This document shows, piece by piece, positions 15,813-22,511 of a stretch of 61,082 bases of DNA. Below the pieces are notes generated by a model. It was not told where the DNA came from, made no database searches, and worked only from the letters and a program-made list of their open reading frames with translations. Within the stretch, counting starts at the first letter, position 1. Each line of letters opens with the position of its first letter. Source of the DNA: an uncultured Flavobacteriales bacterium (lineage in GTDB: Bacteria; Bacteroidota; Bacteroidia; Flavobacteriales; Crocinitomicaceae); assembly GCA_946482515.1 (NCBI GenBank), contig CAMLRS010000019.1, positions 1-61,082 on the forward strand. The letters run 5' to 3'. A program made the position numbers and the translations under genes.

Positions 15813-15827
15813 CGCAAAAAAACGAAC

Positions 15828-17039
15828 ATGGCTTTCGACATAGCGATCATTGGAGGTGGAATTGTAGGCGCTGCAACTTTTTACAAACTGCAAACCCGCT
15901 ATCCGGATAAAACCATCTGCCTGATTGAAAAGGAAGCCCGTTTGGCCGACCATCAGACCGGAAATAACTCCGGCGTGATCCACTCGGGCTTATACTATAA
16001 GCCGGGATCGCTGAAAGCACGTAACTGTGTAGCCGGTCGACACGAACTCGTTGCCTTCGCGAAAGAGCACCACATCGCACACGACGTTTGCGGGAAAGTG
16101 GTTGTGGCGGTCGACGAGTCGGAGCTGCCGAACATGGACAAGATCTTCCAGAACGGACTAGCCAACAATACCGAAGGCATTGAAATGATCGACGCCAAGC
16201 AAATCAAAGACATCGAGCCGTTTGTGGAAGGAATCGGAGGAATCTGGGTTCCATGCACTGGAATCATCGATTTCCGCGGTGCGACAGAGAAAATGGCCGA
16301 GATTGCCTTGTCGATGCAGCCGGGTAGTGCCATGAAGCTCGGACACGAAGTGATCGGTATCGAGCGCGCGGAGGAAGTAACGCGCGTAGTGACAAACAAA
16401 GGCGTTATCGAAGCGAACTACATGATCTTCTGTGGCGGTTTGCAGGCTGATCGCCTGGCGCGAAAAGACGGCGTGAAGCTGAAAGAACAGGTTGTCGGTT
16501 TCCGCGGCGATTACTACGAGCTTACTGAACAGGCCAAGCACAAAGTCAAAAACCTCATTTATCCGGTTCCCAATCCTGATTTCCCGTTCCTGGGTGTACA
16601 CTTTACACGTATGACTAACGGCGAGATCGAATGCGGTCCGAACGCGGTGTTTACGTTCAAGCGCGAGGGCTACGGCAAAACAGACTTCTCCATGCGCGAC
16701 ACCTGGGATGCGCTGACCTATAAAGGAACGTGGAAACTCTTCTTCAACAACATGAAATTCGGGATCGACGAGTACCGTCGTGCGTTTTCGAAAAAGCTTT
16801 TCCTGAAAACCCTGCAGCGCATGGTTCCTTCGCTCACCATGGACGATATCCATCCGGGCAGGGCAGGAGTGAGAGCGTTGTTGCTGGCAGAAGACGGTGA
16901 TACCCGTGACGACTTCCGTTTCGAGTTCCACGCCAATTCCATTCACGTGCTCAACGCGCCTTCACCGGCGGCAACGGCAGCACTGGCTATCGGCGGACAA
17001 ATTGCTGATGAAGCTGAAAAACACTTCAATCTTAAATGA
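15828..17039 (+). CDS. lhgO: L-2-hydroxyglutarate oxidase
   Basis: This 403-residue FAD enzyme of the DAO family oxidises L-2-hydroxyglutarate to 2-oxoglutarate. The N-terminal FAD site IAIIGGGIVGAATFY (GxGxxG at residues 9-14) is followed by NNSGVIHSGLYYKPGSLKARNC, very typical of LhgO/YgaF. HPGRAGVRALLL and a C-terminal HVLNAPSPAATAALAIGGQI complete the family pattern. The enzyme removes a toxic side product of central metabolism, feeding electrons to the quinone pool. ATG at 15828 is chosen because the upstream TTG overlaps the promoter element. No operon partner is seen. Confidence 0.95.
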   Translation: MAFDIAIIGGGIVGAATFYKLQTRYPDKTICLIEKEARLADHQTGNNSGVIHSGLYYKPGSLKARNCVAGRHELVAFAKEHHIAHDVCGKVVVAVDESELPNMDKIFQNGLANNTEGIEMIDAKQIKDIEPFVEGIGGIWVPCTGIIDFRGATEKMAEIALSMQPGSAMKLGHEVIGIERAEEVTRVVTNKGVIEANYMIFCGGLQADRLARKDGVKLKEQVVGFRGDYYELTEQAKHKVKNLIYPVPNPDFPFLGVHFTRMTNGEIECGPNAVFTFKREGYGKTDFSMRDTWDALTYKGTWKLFFNNMKFGIDEYRRAFSKKLFLKTLQRMVPSLTMDDIHPGRAGVRALLLAEDGDTRDDFRFEFHANSIHVLNAPSPAATAALAIGGQIADEAEKHFNLK

Positions 17040-17131
17040 TGCTTGATTTTTGAGGTTGGATGTTGGATGGATGGTTTCATCGAATCCACTTGTAGCTCAA
17101 TCCAAACACGAAGTACTGATCGTTCTGTTTC

Positions 17132-17250
17132 CCACGAATACACGAATTCAGACGATTTAGTATTAAGGCGAACATTCGCTAACTGTCAGCATTGCTGACA
17201 GTATTCGTATACATTTTTTTGCTGCAAAAAATTCGTGTATTAGTGGGAGA
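17132..17250. repeat. Palindromic element with CCCACGAATACACGAATT ends
   Basis: CCCACGAATACACGAATT begins near 17131 and its complement AATTCGTGTATTAGTGGG lies near 17230-17248, with one mismatch in 18. Between them CTGTCAGCATTGCTGACAG forms a second perfect hairpin. Looser relatives of these ends are at 49707-49800. The rest of the 322-base gap (17040-17361) holds word repeats of the GATGCTTGATTTTTGA type and CTGCCGCAGGCA, and no gene. Confidence 0.75.
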
Positions 17251-17361
17251 TATGCCACAGGATGTCACGTCATCTATAAAGCCGTGATAGATTCATTGAA
17301 CGCGCATCCTGCATCAAACACCAAGCATTCAACACCTGCCTGCCGCAGGCAAGGTCCAAAA

Positions 17362-18102
17362 TCAACCCGCCCCGTTTGCTAATTCCAAATAAATCCAACC
17401 AGTGAGCATCGCGATGCCGAAGCTGACGAGCGTGCCGATGAGCACATATTCGGTAAGCTTGCGGTCGCCGGAATCGCGCAGATCGCCGAACCGGAAAATG
17501 GATTTGGCGCCGAGCAGGAATCCAACGGCTTCGAAATGACCGGAAATAATAAAGCCGAAGACGAATAAGCGTTCGAGGATCCCGATGTATTTACCGGCAT
17601 TCATCAGGGAATCATTCTCTGAAATATTGTTGCGCTCAAACCCGATCACAGAAGGTGTCCAGCGGGAAATCACCATGCGTGTGAAATGAGAAACCGGCGT
17701 GGTCAGGAAAACAATACAGGTAATAAACAGCCAGGCGTCTTTGTGATACATCCATTGAAGCAGGATTTCCGGGAGCTGCCGTTCCACCGTAAAAAAGACG
17801 GCGAGTAATACCAGTAAATGTAAAATCTGGTCTACAAAGAAAAAAGTGCGTTCGTTATCTGGTGTTGTGAATAGAATTTTCAGCGCGTCGATGAACAGGT
17901 GTGAAACAGCAACAACGATCGCCCACGGCCAGAAATCGGGATTGCCGGTAAACAATAAGACCAGGATACCATGAACCAGGCAATGCAGATAGAGCCACGC
18001 AGAACGCAGCTTTTTTTCCTGCTTGTCCTTGATCATTGCGGTCGTTTGCAAGACAAAATCACCGACCAGATGTGACAGTAGCAACTGTAAGAGGAGCATC
18101 AT
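17362..18102 (-). CDS. DUF3307 membrane protein, partner of the SatD-like gene
   Basis: A 246-residue protein of the DUF3307 family. The start MMLLLQLLLSHLVGDFVLQT carries the conserved H-x-x-G-D-F-x-x-Q motif; YLHCLVHGILVLL, HLFIDALKILF and FVDQILHLLVLLA give His/Asp residues at helix ends. About six membrane helices are seen. The family is uncharacterised, though the buried His/Asp pattern recalls membrane hydrolases. ATG at 18102 overlaps the SatD-like stop (ATGA), so the two are translationally coupled. The open frame runs 63 codons further upstream within the neighbouring gene; that part is non-coding in this frame. Confidence 0.85.
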   Translation of the reverse strand: MMLLLQLLLSHLVGDFVLQTTAMIKDKQEKKLRSAWLYLHCLVHGILVLLFTGNPDFWPWAIVVAVSHLFIDALKILFTTPDNERTFFFVDQILHLLVLLAVFFTVERQLPEILLQWMYHKDAWLFITCIVFLTTPVSHFTRMVISRWTPSVIGFERNNISENDSLMNAGKYIGILERLFVFGFIISGHFEAVGFLLGAKSIFRFGDLRDSGDRKLTEYVLIGTLVSFGIAMLTGWIYLELANGAG

Positions 18103-18719
18103 AAAGGAAAGATAGCGCTTATTTTCTTCCTGTACAATTGGTTCATCTCTTCTATCAGGGCAAAGTGTGCGCGTTTCAGTCCGGTGCTGACAGATGCCTG
18201 CGAAATGTTGAGTAAGCGCGCCACGGCCTGCTGCGAAAAATCGGGGTGGCGCACGCACACCGAAACGAGTTCGGCCATGCTGGGTGTCCATTTATCCATG
18301 AGTGCCAGTCCAAGCCGGATGAGCGTATTCAATTCTTCATCGGTAGCCGGATCGCCGGTTTTCACGGCCAATGAGCGTTTCTGGGCCCGCATCTGCTCGT
18401 AGCAATCGCCTGAGCGCACAAAAGCGCTTCCGTTGGATGATGTGATCGTGTCGGAATGAAAGGTTTTTTCGCCTATGCCGATCGCGATCCGCACGTCCAT
18501 TTTTTTGATTTTCTTTACCGTTGATTTGATCAGGATGGCCGCTTCCAGTGTGGCTTCCGGGTCGTTGATCTCCAATTGGAAGCTATCGCCGCGGTAAATT
18601 TCCCATTGTGCCGGCGACGTACCAAAGCTGTTCAGGATGATCTGAAGCGGAACGATCCAGTTTTCTGTCGTTACAGCTTTACGCGAACCGATGATATCGC
18701 CGGTGAGAATACCCGTCAT
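18099..18719 (-). CDS. SatD family protein with C-terminal helix-turn-helix
   Basis: The 206-residue protein opens with ILTGDIIGSRKAV and continues with YRGDSFQLEI and VRIAIGIGEK. This spacing is like the palm core of class III nucleotide cyclases and GGDEF proteins (metal-binding Asp, GD turn, RIxxGIG strand). The C-terminus FSQQAVARLLNISQASVSTGLKRAHF is a helix-turn-helix. SatD was named in the streptococcal acid-tolerance operon; its biochemistry is unknown. Here it is fused to, or includes, a DNA-binding tail and is coupled to a DUF3307 membrane protein. A cyclase-like signalling role is inference only. Confidence 0.8.
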   Translation of the reverse strand: MTGILTGDIIGSRKAVTTENWIVPLQIILNSFGTSPAQWEIYRGDSFQLEINDPEATLEAAILIKSTVKKIKKMDVRIAIGIGEKTFHSDTITSSNGSAFVRSGDCYEQMRAQKRSLAVKTGDPATDEELNTLIRLGLALMDKWTPSMAELVSVCVRHPDFSQQAVARLLNISQASVSTGLKRAHFALIEEMNQLYRKKISAIFPL

Positions 18720-18735
18720 AGTGCTGTTTTATAGA

Positions 18736-18743
18736 CAAATATA
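18736..18743 (-). promoter_or_regulatory. -7 element TATATTTG of the SatD-DUF3307 pair
   Basis: Read on the minus strand, TATATTTG lies 16 bases before ATG 18719. About 20 bases further upstream is TTTAG, one base from the TTTG consensus. The surrounding DNA (18740-18810) is very AT-rich. Confidence 0.55.
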
Positions 18744-18818
18744 AATATATTAATCGATTATAGCTAAATAAGATTATAATGATGTTTTATAGTTGTTTGG
18801 GGTTATAATTTGGGTGAT

Positions 18819-19030
18819 TAACCGCAGAGGGCGCAAAGTTGTTCGCAAAGGACGCAGAGTTACTGCTTTTGCGTAGAAATTGCCTCCCTCCTTGAGGAGG
18901 GATTGAGGGAGGTGGCAAAAATTACAATCGTTAACTAAATATCCTCCCCCTTATCCTTCAGCAGACGCTTGTCTGCAAGCTTGCTTCAGTCTGCACGAGC
19001 TTCGCTCGCTTTTCCCTCCAAAGGGGGAAA
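18819..19030. repeat. Intergenic dispersed repeats (CGCAGAG and CCTCCCCCTT families)
   Basis: TTAACCGCAGAGGGCGCAAA with GACGCAGAG recurs inverted at 27089-27131. CTCCTTGAGGAGGGATTGAG, followed by GGAGGTGGC, recurs at 40196-40231. ATCCTCCCCCTTATCCTTCA to CCAAAGGGGGAAA, with hairpin-forming CAGACGCTTGTCTG inside, recurs in shorter form at 27052 and 33567. These fill most of the 396-base gap before yaaA; no RNA gene or ORF is supported. Confidence 0.7.
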
Positions 19031-19086
19031 CATTGTTTGTGGAAAAATCTATCTGTTCCACGAAACCGATCATGCCGTTCAAAACG

Positions 19087-19094
19087 TACATTTG
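19087..19094 (+). promoter_or_regulatory. -7 element TACATTTG of yaaA
   Basis: TACATTTG fits TAnnTTTG and lies 21 bases before the ATG at 19116. The -33 element is unclear. It supports ATG 19116 over longer upstream frames. Confidence 0.55.
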
Positions 19095-19115
19095 CTTTAC
19101 CAACACAAAACAGGC

Positions 19116-19880
19116 ATGAAAATTCTTCTTTCCCCGGCGAAATCACTCAACGAGCAATGCGATTTTCCAGACGCAGCTTACACCACACCGCGTTTTGCAA
19201 AGGAAGCTACGGCACTGGCGGGCAAGCTCAAAAAGCTGAAAGCGAAGAAGATCATGGAGCTGATGCACGTTTCGGCGGATATTGCCGACCTGAACGTTAA
19301 CCGTTACCAGCACTGGTATTTGTCAGAAACGCCAACCGAAGAAGTGCGACCGGCCGGCTACCTGTTTACCGGAGAAGTCTACAAAGGCCTCGATTTCGCG
19401 ACATTATCGGCAGCTGAGCAGGAGAAAGCCCAGGACCGGGTGCGCATTCTTTCGGGCATGTACGGCTTACTGCGTCCGCTCGATCTGATGTTCCCGTACC
19501 GTCTTGAAATGGGAACGAAGTGGCAGGTGACGCCGAAAGCGAAGAATCTCTACGAATTCTGGGGCGACAAGCTCACCAAATCGCTGCAGCAGGAAACGGC
19601 CAAAGATGAATTGATTGTGAACCTGGCTTCCAACGAATACGCCAAGGCTATCCAGTGGAAGAAAATCAAGAATCCGGTCATCACGCCGGTATTCAAGGAA
19701 TTCAAAAACGGCGAATTCAAAGTCGTCATGATCTTCGCCAAACACGCCCGTGGAGCCATGGCGCGCTACCTCGTCCAAAACGACCTCAAAACTGCCGAAG
19801 ACCTCAAAGGCTACAACGTAGACGGCTATTCATTCGACCCGAAACAGTCGACCGAAAGTGAATGGGTGTTTGTGCGATAG
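19116..19880 (+). CDS. yaaA: Peroxide stress protein YaaA (UPF0246)
   Basis: The 254-residue protein starts MKILLSPAKSLNEQ, the hallmark YaaA opening. It contains RVRILSGMYGLLRPLDLMFPYRLEMG and VMIFAKHARGAMARYLV, both strongly conserved. E. coli YaaA lowers free intracellular iron during hydrogen peroxide stress and can bind DNA. ATG at 19116 gives the family N-terminus; upstream codons lie in repeat DNA. It is a single-gene unit. Confidence 0.95.
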   Translation: MKILLSPAKSLNEQCDFPDAAYTTPRFAKEATALAGKLKKLKAKKIMELMHVSADIADLNVNRYQHWYLSETPTEEVRPAGYLFTGEVYKGLDFATLSAAEQEKAQDRVRILSGMYGLLRPLDLMFPYRLEMGTKWQVTPKAKNLYEFWGDKLTKSLQQETAKDELIVNLASNEYAKAIQWKKIKNPVITPVFKEFKNGEFKVVMIFAKHARGAMARYLVQNDLKTAEDLKGYNVDGYSFDPKQSTESEWVFVR

Positions 19881-19926
19881 TTTGTATCCCTGTATCCAGC
19901 GATAAATAAATACCTGTTTACCAGTA

Positions 19927-19957
19927 TTGTAATAAACAGGTTGTTATGGTATTTTTG
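19927..19957 (+). promoter_or_regulatory. Promoter of the exported coiled-coil gene
   Basis: TTG at 19927-19929 and TATTTTTG at 19950-19957 are 20 bases apart, a full Bacteroidota consensus. The leader before ATG 19983 is about 20 bases. Confidence 0.7.
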
Positions 19958-19982
19958 AAATGATATTGAAAATCAAAGTACT

Positions 19983-20957
19983 ATGAAAACCTCGACACTA
20001 CTATTCTTCTTCTGCCTGGGCATTGGAAACGGCCTTTATTCCCAATCAATACTGAAAATCTCATCGGAAATTTACAAAGCGTATGATGAGATGGAAGGTG
20101 CCGTGGAAGACCTGATGACAGTACAGTCTATTGTCAAAGCGATCGAAAATGGTGAGGAACCAGACAGCGAAATTTACAGCGATTGGTCGGTAGTTGCCAA
20201 CAATTATAGGAAAGCCGCCAAAACACTCCGCGAAGCTCCATTGGTTACCGAATTTGACCCACAGCCGTATGCTTTATCTTTGGATGAATTGAGGAATTGC
20301 TACGATAAGGAGGAGAATTTCGATAAGCTGAAAGGATTCGCAGCTGAGCTGGATGATGCTATTCAGCGAGGCGAACAGGAACTGACAAAAATCAATGAAC
20401 AAAAACAGCAGGTGGAAAAAACGAAGGAAGCTTTGAGATACCTGATTGACATTCAACCGGATTTGATTTCAGTACCAATCTTCGGCGAACTCTTTGTATG
20501 GGACTGGTTTGCCTTGGAAAATAATGTGCGCCCAGCTGTAAATGATTATGCGAGTGCACTGAAAAAACATGAAGATCGCCTTGTAAAAGAACTGACATCC
20601 ATTCGACAGCAGGTTTCCAATCTCACATCAAATACTGAATTGCTGGAAAGCTCGATCTGTCTGATAGAAGGTAAGTATACCGGTTCATTCGTAGACGATG
20701 GCGAAACATTTGTTGTAACCTTATTGATCAGTAAGTCGGGGAATAATTATTACGGCGTGTTTACAATAGCAGCAGACGGGGAAAGTCTGACACAAAATAC
20801 GTCGAGAATAGAAATCCAAACCGACCATTCCCTGGATTTTACGATCACGAAAGAAGACGAGGTTTTCAGTTTCACGGGAACATTAAGTCAGGATTTCATG
20901 GAAATACGCAACTTGCGTGATGTGGATGAAGATCTTTCAGTTACGGTTCGTAAATAG
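19983..20957 (+). CDS. Exported coiled-coil protein of unknown function
   Basis: A 324-residue protein with a signal peptide (STLLFFFCLGIGNGLYSQS). Residues about 105-155 and 185-220 are helical with heptads (LDDAIQRGEQELTKINEQKQ; EDRLVKELTSIRQQVSNLTS). The last 100 residues look like a small beta-barrel or sandwich (LIEGKYTGSFVDDGETFVVT). I recognise no family. Base composition is lower in G+C than its neighbours, so it may be a young or acquired gene. It has its own consensus promoter and no partners; an extracytoplasmic structural or binding role is possible. Confidence 0.75.
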   Translation: MKTSTLLFFFCLGIGNGLYSQSILKISSEIYKAYDEMEGAVEDLMTVQSIVKAIENGEEPDSEIYSDWSVVANNYRKAAKTLREAPLVTEFDPQPYALSLDELRNCYDKEENFDKLKGFAAELDDAIQRGEQELTKINEQKQQVEKTKEALRYLIDIQPDLISVPIFGELFVWDWFALENNVRPAVNDYASALKKHEDRLVKELTSIRQQVSNLTSNTELLESSICLIEGKYTGSFVDDGETFVVTLLISKSGNNYYGVFTIAADGESLTQNTSRIEIQTDHSLDFTITKEDEVFSFTGTLSQDFMEIRNLRDVDEDLSVTVRK

Positions 20958-21079
20958 TCGACGGACAATAAGTAAAGATTTTTTGGAGGCTTGTTGTTTG
21001 AGAGCGCAGGAAAATCAAGGCCTAAAAGCTTTGCACACTTTGAATTGCCTTTGGATTCTTGCGGTTAGAGTTGAAAAAA

Positions 21080-21110
21080 TTTGGATTTTCCGAAAAGAGC
21101 GTTACATTTG
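21080..21110 (+). promoter_or_regulatory. Promoter of the SAM-riboswitch methionine operon
   Basis: TTTG at 21080-21083 and TACATTTG at 21103-21110 are 19 bases apart, a perfect match to TTTG-N19-TAnnTTTG. Transcription would start near 21115, so the riboswitch at 21143 lies in the leader of this transcript. The bases between the preceding stop (20957) and this promoter show nothing else. Confidence 0.85.
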
Positions 21111-21142
21111 CAACGTCATTCTACATCACATAGAAGACATTG

Positions 21143-21276
21143 TTTATACAGAAGGGAGGAGAGACGGACTCTGTGATTCCCTGGCAACCAACTTTAAGTC
21201 CCGGTAAAACGGGGTTGGAAAACCGGTGCCAATTTCCGATTCCGATCTGCATTTGCGGTCGGAAGAATATAATAAA
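21143..21276 (+). promoter_or_regulatory. SAM-I riboswitch (S-box)
   Basis: The core matches the SAM-I aptamer: AGAAGGGAGGAGAGACGGAC, then TGTGATTCCCTGGCAACC and later GGTGCCAATTTCC. GGGA (21154-21157) pairs with TCCC (21178-21181) for P2. CCAAC (21188-21192) pairs with GTTGG (21214-21218) for P3, capped by CCCG/CGGG. GGCA (21183) pairs with TGCC (21227). CGG in the P2 loop can pair with CCG before P4 as the known pseudoknot. CCGATC and GGTCGG (21242-21262) make P4. P1 is AT-rich and imperfect. It should turn down the metX operon when S-adenosylmethionine is high. Confidence 0.9.
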
Positions 21277-21283
21277 TGGAACT

Positions 21284-21364
21284 ATGGAATACGCAATTTT
21301 CACATACATCCAAAGACTGCAGGCAGGGAGCAACGCTTCCCGAATGTGTTGTTGCTGTTGTTGA
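21284..21364 (+). CDS. Putative poly-cysteine leader peptide between riboswitch and metX
   Basis: ATG at 21284 opens a 26-codon frame (MEYAIFTYIQ...) that ends MCCCCC-stop, with codons TGT TGT TGC TGT TGT TGA at 21347-21364. It starts 8 bases after the riboswitch and ends 46 bases before metX. A run of five cysteine codons directly before the stop is the layout of amino-acid-sensing attenuator leaders (trp, his). Translation should stall here when Cys-tRNA is scarce. GGGAGC/GCTTCCC (21326-21341) forms a hairpin over the codons just before the run. Cysteine control of methionine synthesis makes metabolic sense. The function is inference; the frame and codon run are seen directly. Confidence 0.6.
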   Translation: MEYAIFTYIQRLQAGSNASRMCCCCC

Positions 21365-21410
21365 TTCTCCCGGATCAGTTTCTCAGTACTAACATTTTCA
21401 TTTCACAAGC

Positions 21411-22511
21411 ATGTCTTTCAATCCCCATTTGACGGAATTCGTTCCGCAAGAACAATTTTTACAGCTCAGCCATCCGCTTTCTCTCGAAACGGGTCGCACC
21501 TTATACAATCCGCTCATTGCGTTTCAAACGTGGGGCCGGCTCAACGACGACCGTTCCAACGTAGTGTGGGTGTGTCACGCTTTGACGGGCAACCACCGCG
21601 TACATGAATGGTGGGATGGCCTTTTCGGTCCCGGGAAATACTTCGATCCGGAAGATTATTTCATCGTGGCAGTGAACGTGCCGGGATCATGCTATGGAAC
21701 TACAGGACCCTTGTCGCCGGTGGAAAACGGATTACCGGGTTACACCGATTTTCCGCTGGTGACGGTCCGTGATATGGTTTCCGCGCTCGATGAAGTCCGC
21801 AGCTTTTTGGCGATCGATAAAATCCGTGTGTTGATCGGCGCATCGCTTGGCGGACAGCAAGTGCTCGAATGGGCGATCCGTCAGCCGGAATTGTTTGAAA
21901 CCATCATTCCCATTGCGACCAACGCCTGGCATTCACCGTTCGGGATTGCGTTCAACGAAGCCCAGCGACTGGCCATTCAAGCTGATCCGACGTTTGCAGC
22001 GAACACACCCGAAGGTGGAACAAACGGCCTGATCGCCGCACGCAGTATCGCCATGCTGAGCTACCGTACCTACGAAGGCTACGGTCTGACGCAGGCGGAA
22101 CCATCGACGGAAAAAGCAGACCAGTTCCGCGCGGCATCGTACCAGCAATACCAGGGCGAAAAGCTCTCGAAGCGCTTCAATGCCTACAGCTACTGGTATT
22201 TATCGAAAGCAATGGATTCGCACAACATCGCCCGCAACCGCGTTCCGGCAGCCGAGCTCCTGCAGCAGTTGGATATTCCGGCACTCGTCGTGGGCATCGA
22301 TTCCGACCTGCTTTTCCCGATTTCAGAACAGCGCTTTCTCGCAGAACACCTTCCACAGGCAGAACTGGCCGTGTTGTCTTCGGCTTTCGGTCACGACGGC
22401 TTCCTGGTGGAGTATGAACAGCTTACAACTGCCATCCGGCAATTTTTTAATAACCCCAAAACTAAACAACCGGCAAAGGCCGAAACAAGTACAAAAAACG
22501 AAGCATTATGA
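21411..22511 (+). CDS. metX: Homoserine O-acetyltransferase
   Basis: A 366-residue alpha/beta hydrolase that acylates L-homoserine, usually with acetyl-CoA, to activate it for sulfur uptake. The family signature VVWVCHALTGNHRVHEWWDG forms the oxyanion area, and GASLGGQQVLEW holds nucleophile S145. VVGIDSDLLFPISEQ and SSAFGHDGFLVE supply the catalytic Asp and His. It is the first structural gene after the SAM riboswitch and poly-Cys leader. Its last codons overlap hom (ATGA). Acetyl versus succinyl specificity cannot be settled from sequence alone. Confidence 0.93.
   Translation: MSFNPHLTEFVPQEQFLQLSHPLSLETGRTLYNPLIAFQTWGRLNDDRSNVVWVCHALTGNHRVHEWWDGLFGPGKYFDPEDYFIVAVNVPGSCYGTTGPLSPVENGLPGYTDFPLVTVRDMVSALDEVRSFLAIDKIRVLIGASLGGQQVLEWAIRQPELFETIIPIATNAWHSPFGIAFNEAQRLAIQADPTFAANTPEGGTNGLIAARSIAMLSYRTYEGYGLTQAEPSTEKADQFRAASYQQYQGEKLSKRFNAYSYWYLSKAMDSHNIARNRVPAAELLQQLDIPALVVGIDSDLLFPISEQRFLAEHLPQAELAVLSSAFGHDGFLVEYEQLTTAIRQFFNNPKTKQPAKAETSTKNEAL

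Noticed and set aside
15810..15827. TTG start giving six extra residues to LhgO
   Set aside because: The TTG lies inside the TACCTTTG promoter element, and the ATG at 15828 gives the family N-terminus.
18103..18291. 63-codon N-terminal extension of the DUF3307 gene
   Set aside because: It lies within the SatD-like coding region in another frame, has no family match, and the ATGA overlap at 18102 explains the true start.
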